From contig CM019716.1 of NCBI GenBank assembly GCA_009760885.1, positions 10,610,438-10,674,437 on the forward strand: a stretch of DNA of 64,000 nucleotides, written 5' to 3'. Position numbers and translations under genes: made by a program. A model generated the notes under the pieces. That model ran no database searches and had not been told where the DNA came from. It was given only the letters and a program-made list of their open reading frames with translations. Positions 10,368 through 21,347 of the stretch are shown piece by piece. Every line of letters starts with the position of its first letter. Positions within the stretch are counted from its first letter, which is position 1. This DNA is from Achatina immaculata (Eukaryota; Mollusca; Gastropoda; Stylommatophora; Achatinidae).

Positions 10368-10590
10368 CAGATGAACAGAATAAATGAAGATACCACAAGA
10401 TGAACAGAGTAAATGAAGATACCACAAGATGAACAGAATAAATGAAGATACCACAAGATGAACAGAGTAAATGAAGATACCACAAGATGAACAGAATAAA
10501 TGAAGATACCACAAGATGAACAGAATAAATGAAGATACCACAAGATGAACAGAATAAATGAATATACCACAAGATGAACAGGATAAATGA
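10368..10590. repeat. 29-bp minisatellite, about eight copies
   Basis: Same unit as 8923-9012. It starts exactly where the duplicated FHA exon is cut off. Confidence 0.93.
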
Positions 10591-10595
10591 AGATT

Positions 10596-11190
10596 GCTGT
10601 GTACATATAGACTCATGTCGAAGTATTTGATATCTAGCACAGGATCAGATTGTTGTGTACATATAGACCCATGTCAGAGTATTTGATTGTTGTGTACATA
10701 TAGACCCATGTCAAAGTATTTGATTGTTGTATACATATAAGATCTATGTCGAAGTATTTGATTGTTGTGTACATATAAGATCTATGTCGAAGTAGCCCAG
10801 GATCAGCCAGAGGACTGGGTTATGAGTGAAGATTTTGTCAGGCTTACTGCAGATCTCAGGCTTAGAAAGAATTTTCTGTAATATAGTGTGAAAGGTGCCC
10901 CAGTGGTGTAGTGGTTAGTGTACTTGCCTCTGAAATAGAAGGTTCCTTTTTTTTATTTGTCACTCGGAATTATTTCAGACTTATCAGCACCAGGTTCAGC
11001 CTAGCCTTACAAAAGTTAGGAATCTGGGGTTTCCCTAGGAAAACAGAGATAGCAAGAACAGGAGCAGGCATGCCTGCCTTAAATGTTGTAGTAGCCTAGA
11101 AATGTGAAGGCACTAACACTTCACATCCCTAATGCATGCAAAACCTGTGGGACATGGAATGTGAGATTCTCATTACTAATCTTGATGTGA
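10596..11190. repeat. second copy of the 9004-9600 block
   Basis: The 39-bp repeats and SINE-like element recur at an offset of 1592 bp with very few differences. This is the downstream half of a tandem duplication that also copied the FHA exon. Confidence 0.93.
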
Positions 11191-11362
11191 GACTACTTCC
11201 TGATAAGAATTTACTGATTCTCGCCACTTGTGCCTGCTCTGATATTTTTCTCACTGATTCTCGCCACCTATGTCTGTCCTGATATTTTTCTGAGCTTTCT
11301 ATGATCAGTTTTTGCTCATTTTAACATGACAGTGATTTTGTTTTGTTAAATGATTTCTGAAG

Positions 11363-11520
11363 GTCAAGTCATACATCACACCAACTTTGACCTTAGAGGA
11401 TGTCTCCAAGTTTGGAACTTTTGTAAATGGGAAAATTGTGAAAAACACAGGTGGCAGCACTATAACATTGAAACACAACGATGAAATCAAGTTTGGTGGC
11501 TCACCATCATCAGTTTTCAA
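11363..11520 (+). CDS. NBN: NBN exon, C-terminal half of FHA domain
   Basis: The acceptor TGATTTCTGAAG ends at 11362; the donor GTAAAT begins at 11521. Starting in phase 0 it encodes VKSYITPTLTLEDVSKFGTF, then VNGKIVKNTGGSTITLKHND, then EIKFGGSPSSVF plus two bases of a Lys codon. The KFGTFVNG motif and LKHNDEIKFG strand pattern complete the FHA fold begun at 6386. In human NBN the matching parts are SKYGTFVN and LKSGDGITFG. The 158-nt exon feeds in phase to the BRCT1 exon at 14678. Confidence 0.92.
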
Positions 11521-11530
11521 GTAAATGTGG

Positions 11531-11950
11531 CATGTTTGTATCATCAGAACTAAATATCTTTCAGTGGTTAATAATGTTTGTATCATCAGAACTAAATATC
11601 TTTCAGTGGTTAATAATGTTTGTATCATCAGTACTAAATATCTTTCAGTGGTTAATAATGTTTGTGCCATCAGAATGAAATATCTTTCAGTGGTTAATAA
11701 GGTTTGTATCATCAGATCTAAATATCTTTCAGTGGTTAATAACGTTTGTATCATCAGATCTAAATATCTTTCAGTGGTTAATAATGTTTGTATCATCAGA
11801 TCTAAATATCTTTCAGTGGTTAATCATTTTGTATCATCAGAACTAAATATCTTTCAGTGGTTAATATTGTTTTTATCATCAGAACTAAATATCTTTCAGT
11901 GGTTAATATTGTTTGTATCATCAGATCTAAATATCTTTCAGTGGTTAATG
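11531..11950. repeat. 42-bp minisatellite, ten copies
   Basis: Starts 10 bp after the FHA exon donor. Unit: TGTTTGTATCATCAGAACTA then AATATCTTTCAGTGGTTAAT. Each unit contains an acceptor-like ATCTTTCAG. Confidence 0.95.
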
Positions 11951-11997
11951 GAAACTAGCTGCCACCATATTGAAAAAAAGTTGATCTAGTAGCAATT

Positions 11998-12258
11998 ATG
12001 TAAACAGTGAGTGTAGCACAGGTTAAAATGAAGAAAGTTGTCAGTGAGTGTAGCACAGGTTAAAGTGAAGAAAGTTGTCAGTGAGTGTAGCACAGGTTAA
12101 AGTGAAGAAAGTTGTCAGTGAGTGTAACACAAGTTAAAGTGAAGAAAGTTGTCAGTGAGTGTAGCACAAGTTAAAGTGAAGAAAATTGTCAGTGAATGTA
12201 GCACAGGTTAAAGTGAAGAAAGTTGTCAGTGAATGTAGCACAAGTTAAAGTGAAGAAA
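11998..12258. repeat. 37-bp minisatellite, about seven copies
   Basis: Unit: GTCAGTGAGTGTAGCACAGG then TTAAAGTGAAGAAAGTT. Confidence 0.93.
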
Positions 12259-12329
12259 AAAGATGGGCAACTTCCTTGGTTCATACAGAGTGTTTCTGTG
12301 GTAAAATAATGAAATTATAACAGGTTATA

Positions 12330-12862
12330 ATAACCTAAGAACATAGTCCATCATTTTAACCTAAGGTACATAGTCCATCATTTTAACCTAAGAACATAGT
12401 CCATTTTAACCTAAGAACATAGTCCTTCATTTTAACCTAAGAACATAGTCCATCATTTTAACCTAAGGTACATAGTCCATCATTTTAACCTAAGAACATA
12501 GTCCGTCATTTTAACCTAAGAACTTAGTCCATCATTTTAACCTAAGGTGCATAGTCCATCATTTTAACCTAAGAACATAGTCCATCATTTTAACCTAAGA
12601 ACATAGTCTGTCATTTTAACCTAAGAACTTAGTCCATCATTTTAACCTAAGGTGCATAGTCTATCATTTTAACCTAAGAATATAGTCCATCATTTTAACC
12701 TAAGAACATAGTCCATCATTTTAACCTAAGAACTTAGTCCACCATTTTAACCTAAGGTGCATAGTCCATCATTTAAACCTAAGAATATAGTCCATCATTT
12801 TAACCTAAGAACATAGTCCATCATTTTAACCTAAGAACTTAGTCCATCATTTTAACCTAAGG
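12330..12862. repeat. 26-bp minisatellite, about 20 copies
   Basis: Unit: TTTTAACCTAAGAACATAGT then CCATCA, with 27-bp variants (AAGGTACATAG) recurring every few units, which indicates higher-order amplification. Confidence 0.95.
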
Positions 12863-12956
12863 TCTTGTTTCAGGTCCTAGATGTTGAAACCAGAAAAAAA
12901 ATACCAGTATCCCACACTGTAGGTCCTAGCTAAAACATTGTCATTGTAACTTTCTG

Positions 12957-13562
12957 TTCAGCCTGATGGCTATGTTTCCATCCTCATAAGTTTCACTGCA
13001 GCTGTCGCATGTCTTGAGTTCTTTTTTGAAGAGCTAAACATTCAGGGCTAACAAATCACTTCAGAACACTTAAACAGAAAGGAACAAGTCACCATCTTCC
13101 GTCTCCGAACAGGACACAGCCGACTCCGAAGTCATATGTATACAAAGTTTAAGGTTGGTACTACTAATCTATGTACATGTGCCCAGGTGCCCCAAACTGT
13201 GGAACATATCCTCCAGAACTGCATCAACTACGAGACACTGAGAAATAATTACTGGCCCAGTGAAACCACTAAAGAAGATAAGCTCTATGGTTCCATACAT
13301 GAGTTACAAAAAACAGTGAAATTTATCCAAGAGACAGGACTGCAGATATAGACAGACAATGCGAACGAAGAAGACTTCAGAACACTAATCTGCCATATTA
13401 TATTTGAATGATGTTACATTAGTGTTCTGAAGTGATTTAGTGAAAGTGACAGAACAGGATGTTTGTTAGCCCTGAATGTTTAGCTCTTCAAAAAGAACTC
13501 AAGACATGCGACAGCTGCAGTGAAACTCATGATGATGGAAACGTAGCCATCAGACTGAACAG
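12957..13562. repeat. inverted repeat with about 105-bp arms around a LINE tail
   Basis: The arm at about 12950-13055 (CTGCAGCTGTCGCATGTCTT and flanks) is the reverse complement of about 13460-13562. Inner shorter inverted repeats (CTTCAGAACACTAAT at 13373 and ATTAGTGTTCTGAAG at 13420) form a further hairpin. A LINE C-terminal fragment lies in the loop. Confidence 0.85.
13064..13351 (+). pseudogene. LINE C-terminal fragment with CCHC-like motif
   Basis: The frame encodes QVTIFRLRTGHSRLRSHMYT, LCTCAQVPQTVEHILQNC, and KTVKFIQETGLQI-stop. RTGH, a C-x-C...H-x4-C motif and a final FIQ-TGL-I are characteristic of the end of ORF2 in Jockey/I-group non-LTR retrotransposons. Only the last part of the protein is present. 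It belongs to a different LINE family from the RTE copies elsewhere in this window. Confidence 0.72.
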
Positions 13563-14022
13563 AATTCACAATGACAATGCTCGGCGTGAGAGAACTCTAC
13601 GCCATATGGGCGAAAACCTTACAATGTCCTTATACACATAAAACCATACTTACAACGTTCCACCCGAACCTCAGCCATCACAAGAAAAACTAAATCCTCC
13701 AACTAACTACCAAAAAACTACCACTACTAAAAACTCTTCCTAACAAGACTCCATCTACATCAAACTAGTAAGGTTCTTCCTACAACAAACAAGTAAGGCC
13801 CTCCCTACACACAAACAAGTAAGGCTCCCTTTAGACTAATCGTGAGTGGTATTTATACCATCCCTACCCACTCAGTTTTCTCCATGCTGCACGCTTATCA
13901 CAAGACCCCTGCTCAACTGTCTCAACCAACCTACCTTTCAAACAAGGGTACTCACTCTATTAATTAATTCCTAAATACCAATCCTGCTTATAACCCCTAG
14001 CCAAGAGAAATACTGCTATATA
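13563..14022. other. intron sequence without a recognised gene
   Basis: Continues the outer side of the inverted repeat. An open stretch (HNDNARRERTLRHMGENLT) may be further transposon debris. Short direct repeats of AACAAGTAAGG follow. No confident call. Confidence 0.4.
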
Positions 14023-14395
14023 GTATCCCACATTGTAGGCCCCAGCTAAAACATGTTCTAATATCCCACACTGTAGGCCCCAGCTAAAACATGTTCTAAT
14101 ATCCCACACTGTAGGCCCCAGCAAAAACATGTTCTAATATCCCACACTGTAGGCCCCAGCAAAAACATGTTCTAATATCCCACACTGTAGGCCCCAGCTA
14201 AAACATGTTCTAATATCCCACACTGTAGGCCCCAGCTAAAACATGTTCTAATATCCCACACTGTAGGCCCCAGCTAAAACATGTTCTAATATCCCACACT
14301 GTAGGCCCCAGCTAAAACATGTTCTGATATCCCACACTGTAGGCCCCAGTTAAAACATGTTCTAATATCCCACACTGTTATCCCCAGCTAAAACA
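14023..14395. repeat. 38-bp minisatellite, about ten copies
   Basis: Unit: TGTTCTAATATCCCACACTG then TAGGCCCCAGCTAAAACA. One isolated unit at about 12900 lies on the other side of the inverted repeat. Confidence 0.95.
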
Positions 14396-14429
14396 TACTT
14401 TGCTTTTATAATGCCAGACATACTTTGTT

Positions 14430-14612
14430 TTTCAGTCACATGACAGTATGTTTTTCCATCACTTGACATTACTTTCAGTCACATGACAGTATGTTTTTCC
14501 ATCACTTGACATTACTTTCAGTCACATGACAGTATGTTTTTCCATCACTTGACAGTACTTTCAGTCACATGACAGTATGTTTTTCCATCACTTGACATTA
14601 CTTTCAGTCACA
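14430..14612. repeat. 43-bp minisatellite, about four copies
   Basis: Unit: AGTCACATGACAGTATGTTT then TTCCATCACTTGACATTACTTTC. It ends shortly before the BRCT1 exon. Confidence 0.93.
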
Positions 14613-14677
14613 AACATAACACTCTAGCAGTTGTGACCTAACATGGCCTGACCATTTTTGCTATACTCTCAAAACAG

Positions 14678-14837
14678 AGCCATCTATGAGCCATTCATTG
14701 CAACAACTTCTTGCTTGGAAAAAGCTCCAAAGAAGTCGCTGCACAAAATAATGTGTCTCCTGGGAGGACACCTGGTACGAGACTGGCGTCCTACCTGCGA
14801 CCTCCTCATTATGTCCAAGATAAATGTAACCATCAAG
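14678..14837 (+). CDS. NBN: NBN exon, BRCT1 N-terminal part
   Basis: The acceptor CTCAAAACAG ends at 14677; the donor GTAAGG begins at 14838. The first base completes a Lys codon from the FHA exon, then it reads AIYEPFIATTSCLEKAPKKS, LHKIMCLLGGHLVRDWRPTC, DLLIMSKINVTIK. It matches the human order YEPLVACSSCL, LQLGGFTVNNW, TEECTHLVMVSVKVTIK, the FHA-BRCT linker and first half of the BRCT domain, with LGGH as the conserved turn. It ends in phase 0. The next exon found (20019) starts in phase 2, so one short exon between them is missing from view. Confidence 0.92.
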
Positions 14838-15064
14838 GTAAGGTTTGTCTTATGAGGTCATTCTAAAGAAGCTGTCCATACAAAAGCATGTCCAGGTCAT
14901 GTGATTCATCATGTGGTCTGTGTAGCTGTTAGGTTTTCAAAATGTGCAGTGAATTATAACAGGGGTGGCCACAGTGCAGCTTCAGAGCCACATGTGGTTT
15001 GTTGGTTCTTTATTGTAATATGTGGCTCACAGAAATAAGTGGGTTGAGCTACTTTTTGTATCAC
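14838..15064. other. intron with a possible hAT-like MITE remnant
   Basis: CAGGGGTGGCCACAGTGCAG at about 14960 resembles a terminal repeat of non-autonomous hAT elements, and TGTGGCTCACAG follows, but I could not define a second end or target duplication. Confidence 0.3.
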
Positions 15065-15182
15065 ATTTTATATAAAAGGCAAAAATCTTTAAACTTTATC
15101 ATTATTTATATCACAGTTTATATAAAAGGCAAAAATGTTCAAACTTTATCATTATTTATATCACAGTTTATATAAAAGACAA
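15065..15182. repeat. 59-bp tandem repeat, two copies
   Basis: TATATAAAAGGCAAAAATGT then TCAAACTTTATCATTATTTA, repeated, with a partial third copy. Confidence 0.85.
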
Positions 15183-15299
15183 AAATTTCAAACTCTTAAA
15201 ATAGAATGTGCATATAACAGCAAAAACGTACATGTAATCTTTGTTCATGTCCTGTGTACTCTCAAACATATGAAGTTTATTGTGTGTTGTTCTCATAAA

Positions 15300-15637
15300 C
15301 TTTATGTTTATAGCAGCTGGTGCTGTGATAGTAAATTTTATGTTTATAGCAGCTGTTGCTATAGTATTACACTTTATGTTTATGGCAGCTGGTGCTGTAA
15401 TAATGAACTTTATGTTTTTGGCTGCTGGTGCTGTATTACACTTTATGTTTATGGCAGCTGGTGCTGTAGTGGTAAACTTTATATTTATGGCAGCTGGTGC
15501 TGTAGTTATGTTTATGGCAGCTGGTGCTGTAATAGTGAACTTTATATTTTGGCAGCTGGTGCTATAATAGTAAACTTTGTGTTTATGTCAGCTGGTGCTG
15601 TAATAGTAAACTTTATGTTTATGGCAGCTGGTGCTGT
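15300..15637. repeat. about 37-bp minisatellite, nine copies
   Basis: Unit: ACTTTATGTTTATGGCAGCT then GGTGCTGTAATAGTGA; spacing varies. The last unit runs directly into a LINE fragment. Confidence 0.93.
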
Positions 15638-15850
15638 AATGATTGTTCTTAGAATATTCTCGCTGTACAGAGAAAAAAGGTCTGGAGATAGTACACATCC
15701 TTGTCACACCCCTTGTTTTATAGGTTGGTATTTTCCTATTCCATTTTCAACTCGAACTGCTGCTTCTTGCTGCCAGTATAGATGTTTTACAATCCTCAGG
15801 TCTTTGCCGTCTATATTGATGTCTTCAAGCATTTTAATAATTTCACTATA
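15638..15850 (-). mobile_element. internal fragment of an RTE/BovB-like LINE, - strand
   Basis: About 210 bp match the LINE at 34082-34295, covering RQGC(V)[14 protein letters not shown] and the coding part just upstream. Neither LINE end is present and no target-site duplication is visible, unlike a normal LINE insertion. Confidence 0.85.
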
Positions 15851-16042
15851 TGAATATGATTAGAGTTGAAAAAAGCTAAAAGAAAATCCTTGTATGAAGG
15901 ACAGAATGTTATGAGGGACTTGTCAGCCCATACTAGTCCCGTTAAAAATAAACTTCCCTGCAGTATGAAAGTTTAAAACTGGTCAGTAAATAAAAATGTG
16001 ATCCCTCGGTCATTTCCAGAACTGGGCCATGGGATCAGACTC
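15851..16042. other. short single-copy intron segment
   Basis: No gene, exon with clear splice sites or element recognised. I examined it for the missing BRCT1 exon without success. Confidence 0.5.
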
Positions 16043-18040
16043 CACCCATTACCTCCCATTTGCTGGGGTTTTTGCCTCCCATTTGCTGGGGTTTTTACCT
16101 CCCATTTACTGGGATTTTACCTTCCATTTGCTGGGGTTTTTACCTCCCATTTACTGGGATTTTACCTCCCATTTACTGGGATTTTACCTCCCATTTGCTG
16201 GGGTTTTTACCTCTCATTTGCTGAGGATTTTACCTCCCATTTGCTGAGGATTTTACCTCCCATTTGCTGAGGATTTTACCTCCCATTTGCTGGGGTTTTT
16301 ACCTCCCATTTGCTGAGGATTTTACCTCCCATTTGCTGGGGTTTTTACCTCCCATTTGCTGAGGATTTTACCTCCCATTTGCTGAGGATTTTACCTCCCA
16401 TTTGCTGAGGATTTTACCTCCCATTTGCTGAGGTTTTTAACCTCTCATTTGCTGATGTTTTTGCCTCCCATTTGCTGGGGTTTTTACCTCCCATTTGCTG
16501 GGGTTTTTAACCTCCAATTTTTTTGTGTTTTTGCCTCCCATTCTGTGGGGTTTTTATCTCCCATTTACAGGGGTTTTTACCTCCCATTTACAGGGGTTTT
16601 TACCTGTCATTCTGTGAAGTTTTTACCTCTTATTTGCTGAGGTTTTTACCTCCCATTTGCTGGGGTTTTACCTCCCATTTGCTGGGTTTTGACCTCCCAT
16701 TTGCTTGGGTTTTACCTCCCATTTGCTTGGGTTTTTAACCTCCTATTTGCTGGGATTTTACCTCCCATTTGCTGTGGTTTTTAACCTCTCATTTGCTGAG
16801 TTTTTTATCTCCCATTTGCTGGGATTTTTACCTCCCATTTACTGGGATTTTTACCTCCCATTTGCTGGGGTTTTTACCTCTCATTTGCTGAGGATTTTAC
16901 CTCCCATTTGCTGAGGATTTTACCTCCCATTTGCTGAGGATTTTACCTCCCATTTGCTGGGGTTTTTACCTCCCATTTGCTGAGGATTTTACCTCCCATT
17001 TGCTGGGGTTTTTACCTCCCATTTGCTGAGGATTTTACCTCCCATTTGCTGAGGATTTTACCTCCCATTTGCTGAGGATTTTACCTCCCATTTGCTGAGG
17101 ATTTTACCTCCCATTTGCTGGGGTTTTTACCTCCCATTTGCTGAGGATTTTACCTCCCATTTGCTGGGGTTTTTACCTCCCATTTGCTGAGGATTTTACC
17201 TCCCATTTGCTGAGGTTTTTACCTCCCATTTGCTGAGGTTTTTACCTCCCATTTGCTGAGGTTTTTAACCTCTCATTTGCTGATGTTTTTGCCTCCCATT
17301 TGCTGGGGTTTTTACCTCCCATTTGCTGGGGTTTTTAACCTCCAATTTTTTTGTGTTTTTGCCTCCCATTCTGTGGGGTTTTTATCTCCCATTTACAGGG
17401 GTTTTTACCTCCCATTTACAGGGGTTTTTACCTGTCATTCTGTGAAGTTTTTACCTCTTATTTGCTGAGGTTTTTACCTCCCATTTGCTGGGGTTTTACC
17501 TCCCATTTGCTTGGGTTTTACCTCCCATTTGCTGGGGTTTTTAACCTCCTATTTGCTGGGATTTTTACCTCCCATTTGCTGTGGTTTTTAACCTCTCATT
17601 TGCTGAGTTTTTTATCTCCCATTTGCTGAGGTTTTTACTTCCCATTTGCTGGGGTTTTTACCTCCAATTTTTTTGTGTTTTTGCCTCCCATTCTGTGGGG
17701 TTTTTACCTCCCATTTACAGGGATTTTTACCTCCCATTTACAGGGGTTTTTACCTCCCATTTACAGGGGTTTTTACCTGTCATTCTGTGAGGTTTTTACC
17801 TCCCATTCTGTGGGGTTTTACCTGCCATTCTGTGGGATTTTACCTGCTTTTCTGTGGGTTTTTTACCTGCCATTCTGTGGGGGTTTTTACCTGCCATTTA
17901 CAGGGGTTTTTAACCTGTCGTTCTGTGGGGTTTTTACCTCCCATTCTGTGGGGTTTTACCTGCCATTCTGTGGGACTTTTACCTGCTGTTCTGTGGGTTT
18001 TTTACCTGCCATTCTGTGGGGGTTTTTACCTGCCATTTGC
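16043..18040. repeat. 22-23-bp minisatellite, about 88 copies (2 kb)
   Basis: Units such as ACCTCCCATTTGCTGGGGTTTTT and variants (GAGGATTTT, CTGTGGGG, TTTACAGGGG). A block of about 828 bp is itself repeated (16425 onward and 17253 onward), showing higher-order duplication. It yields many overlapping artefactual open frames. Confidence 0.97.
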
Positions 18041-18189
18041 TAGAGTTATAGCTTGGTAGTATGGAGCTGGTGCACTGTGATGCCAAGATCCATCTTCACA
18101 GGAGACGTGAACACTTGTAGACCTGCCCATCAACCCCTGTCCTCTTGTCCCTCTGTAGTGAAAGGATTATGAGACACTTTGAAAACCTG

Positions 18190-18900
18190 CCTGGAGTACA
18201 ACCTAAACAGTCAAAGATGTGCAGACAACATGGTGCTGATAGTCCAAAACAACGAAAAGCTTCAAGCCTTGTCAGACAAAATGATAGAAAAAAGTGAGGA
18301 GAAAGGACTTAGTTTAAAGAAGAAGAAGACAGAGGTCATGGTCGTATCCAAGAAAGAAACACCAGCAAAATGTTGCATCGAAGTAAAAGGCACAGAATAA
18401 AGCAGGTGGACAAATGGAAGATGGGAAAGCAAACTAAAGATCAGAATAGTCCAGGCCAAGTCAGCATGTATGAAAATGAGGAACATACTGTGCAGTGAAG
18501 CAGTGAAGCTCTGTCGATGAGTGCCAGAAAGAGATTTGTTCAGCGTTACATCGAACCCGTATTATTCTATGGATGCGAAGCGTGGATGAAAAAAAAAAAG
18601 CACTCAGAATCTACTGGAAGCGATGGAGATGTTGTGAGCAAGGCTGGGCAAAAGAGAGAAATTATGTCAATATTTAGAACACGACAGTCAAGATTTGTAG
18701 GACATGTTTTAAGAAGAGGCAAACTGGGACACATAATGACAACAGGAAAACTAGAGGGAAAAAAAGGGACAGAGGAAGACAAACAAGATACTTGATGAGC
18801 TAAAAGAATGGCTCACAGCACAGTCCAAAACACAGCTCATAGAAAGAGCAAAGGACAGGTGGTTGTGGAAGTCAGTGACGAACAACACCTGACTGGCATG
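18190..18900 (+). pseudogene. RTE-like LINE reverse transcriptase fragment, + strand
   Basis: Frames encode SQRCADNMVLIVQNNEKL (a YADD-box relic, here CADN), EKSEEKGLSLKKKKTEVMVV, RYIEPVLFYGCEAWM, RQSRFVGHVLRRGKLGHI and TTGKLEGKKG followed by RGRQTRYLDELKEWL. This is the same domain order as the - strand RTE copies, but clearly a different, more diverged family. Frameshifts at about 18400, 18500 and 18765, and a mutated catalytic box, make it dead. Confidence 0.8.
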
Positions 18901-18959
18901 GAGCAGAAAGAGAGACGTTATCACTTCATACAAATGTGTTTGCAAGAATCTTTCTGATA

Positions 18960-19370
18960 GCTAAACTAATGGTACGGTAAACCTTGTTTTTCTGTCAGAT
19001 TTTGGAGAATTTTCTTTGTCTCTGTTCAGTGTTTTTGTTTGTGATAGCTTGATCTCTTCTGTGTAGTTTCTTTTTGTTCTTTTTTCTTTTTTTGCTTTTA
19101 TAAAATACATCTTAAAAGTTATGCAAGTATTTTCTTATGTTATATTCAGTTGTTTATAGTTCCATAACTCTCCATTTGCATGTTTATGGTTTTTCAAATT
19201 GGTTTACTTATGATCTCTCACATTACTTTCTCACATTACTTTCTTTTTTTTTTTTTTTTAATCCCTTTTACATTATTTTTTACTCATTTTTAGTTTCAGA
19301 CTTTACAGTCTTTAGTTTATGTATTTTTTATTTTACTTTTGCTGGTCTAGTCTCCTGCCTTTCTCACATT
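18960..19370. other. T-rich intron sequence
   Basis: Long T runs, including a T tract at about 19241-19259. No gene or clear repeat. Confidence 0.5.
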
Positions 19371-19375
19371 ACTTT

Positions 19376-19720
19376 CTCACATTCTGTATGTTTGGTTATC
19401 ATTTCCCACATCACTTTTTCATATTGTATATGGTTTTTTATCATTTCCCACATCACTTTTTCATATTGTATATGGTTGTTTATCATTTCCCACATTACCT
19501 TGTCACATTGTATATGATTGTTTATCATTTCCCACATCACTTTCTCATATTGAATATGGTTGTTTATCATTTCCCACATCACTTTCTCATATTGAATATG
19601 GTTGTTTATCATTTCCCACATCACTTTCTCACATTGTATATGGTTTTTTATCATTTCCCACATTACTTTCTCACATTGTATATGGTTGTTTATCATTTCC
19701 CATATTACCTTGTCACATTA
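19376..19720. repeat. 42-bp minisatellite, about eight copies
   Basis: Unit: TCATTTCCCACATCACTTTC then TCATATTGAATATGGTTGTTTA. Confidence 0.95.
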
Positions 19721-19734
19721 TAGCTACAATTGCT

Positions 19735-20014
19735 TGTAATCTCCCACATTACTTTCTCACATTACTTTCCCACATTACTTTCCAACATTATTTTCTTTTA
19801 TTACTTTCCCACATTACTTTCTCACATTACTTTCCCACATTACTTTCTCACATTACTTTCCCATATTACTTTCTCACATTACTTTCTCACATTACTTTCT
19901 CATATTACTTTCCCGCATTACTTTCCCTCATTACTTTCCCACATTACTTTCCTGCATTACTTTCTCACATTACTTTCCCACATTACTTTCTCACATTACT
20001 TTCTCACATTACTT
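19735..20014. repeat. 13-bp pyrimidine-rich minisatellite, about 21 copies
   Basis: Unit: CACATTACTTTCT/C. The last unit becomes CACATTACTTACAG, which is the splice acceptor of the next NBN exon, so the array supplies its pyrimidine tract. Confidence 0.95.
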
Positions 20015-20018
20015 ACAG

Positions 20019-20133
20019 CTACTTACCAGAAGTTGTAGATCAGGAAGTTCCTCCTGGGGTATCATTTCATCCTGATATCAGGCGGATGACGCTGCTGCAG
20101 GGATTAAAATTTTACTTCCTATCTGCTTTGCAG
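20019..20133 (+). CDS. NBN: NBN exon, BRCT1 end and linker to second BRCT
   Basis: The acceptor ATTACTTACAG ends at 20018; the donor GTGAGA begins at 20134. After one base completing a codon it encodes YLPEVVDQEVPPGVSFHPDI and RRMTLLQGLKFYFLSALQ. It aligns with human EYFTEFLKAV...PPLDE and FKGKTFIFLNAKQ, the end of BRCT1 and start of the second BRCT-like domain. It ends in phase 0 and joins the exon at 26104. The roughly 15 residues that normally precede the Tyr (human ICALICGRPIVKPE) must be in an exon I could not find between 14838 and 20018. Confidence 0.88.
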
Positions 20134-20440
20134 GTGAGAGTGGCCAGTTTGGACTGATTCTTTTTATTCTTTCTTCAACTACATGCTCCATCAGGCTTAA
20201 CTAGTAGAGTCTCGTTGTGTTTGTTGTTCTAGCCATATTCCAGCTTTGCTGTTTTATTTATTTCTTTATTGTGTTTGTCTTGTTCTTTTTCAAAATAAAT
20301 GATGTCACTGAATGCATTGGTAAGGTAGTGTGCTCCTTATCAGTTATCAGAGCTTATGAGGGAGAGTTAAGAAGTAAAGATTAACTTACCTTCTGGTAAT
20401 TGTGAACACATGAATATAATGTTTATATCACTTCTCCCTG
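20134..20440. other. intron sequence without recognised features
   Basis: Single-copy sequence after the GTGAGA donor; nothing recognised. Confidence 0.5.
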
Positions 20441-21275
20441 CAGCTTGGTGTACCTCACGTATAGGTTAGTGCACCTCACGTATAGGTTGGTACACCTCAC
20501 ATATAGATTAGTGCACCTCACGTATAGGTTGGTATACCTCACTTATAGATTTGTGCATCTCACGTATAGGTTGGTATACCTCATGTATAGGTTGGTACAC
20601 CTCATGTATAGATTGGTGCACCTCTTGTATAGGTTGGTACATCTCACATATAGGTTGGTACACCTCATATATAGATTGGTGCACCTCATGTATAGGTTGG
20701 TACACCTCATGTATAGATTGGTGCACCTCATGTATAGGTTGGTACATCTCACATATAAATTTATGCACCTCACATAAAGATTGGTGCACCTCACATATTG
20801 GTTGGTACACCTCATGTATAGATTGGTGCACCTCATGTATAGGTTGGCACATGTATAGATTGGTGCACCTCACATATAGGTTGGTGCACCACACATATAG
20901 GCTGGTGCACCACACATATAGGTTGGTGCACCACACATATAGGTTGGTGCGCTACACATAGGTTGGTGCACCACACATATAGGTTGGTGCACCACACATA
21001 TAGGTTGTGCACCACACATATAGGTTGGTGCACCACAAATATAGGTTGGTGCATCACACATAGATTGCTGCACCACACATATAGGTTGGTGCATCACACA
21101 TATAGATTGGTGCACCACACATATAGATTGCTGCACCACACATATAGGTTGGTGCACCTCACATATAGGTTGGTGCACCACACATATAGATTGGTGCATC
21201 TCATGTATAGATTGGTGCACCTCATGTATAGATTGGTGCACCACACATATAGGTTGGTGCACATCACGTATTGTT
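20441..21275. repeat. 21-bp minisatellite, about 40 copies
   Basis: Unit: ACCTCATGTATAGGTTGGTAC. In the first half two unit types alternate (GGTTGGTAC and GATTGGTGC), giving a 42-bp higher-order repeat; in the second half an ACCACACATATAGG variant dominates. Confidence 0.96.
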
Positions 21276-21347
21276 CCACTAACTTCTTCATCCCTTGGGA
21301 GAAGAAATTTTTCACCTTGTCTCGAGTTCAAATCTGCAACGTTTCCT

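Noticed and set aside
14955..15045. hAT MITE (CAGGGGTGGCCA)
   Set aside because: Only one end is plausible; no matching inverted end or 8-bp target duplication found.
16029..18059. Possible CRISPR-like or telomere-like array
   Set aside because: Repeats are contiguous with no unique spacers, the GGGGTTTTT text varies and alternates with CCTCCCATT, and the host is a eukaryote; it is a minisatellite.
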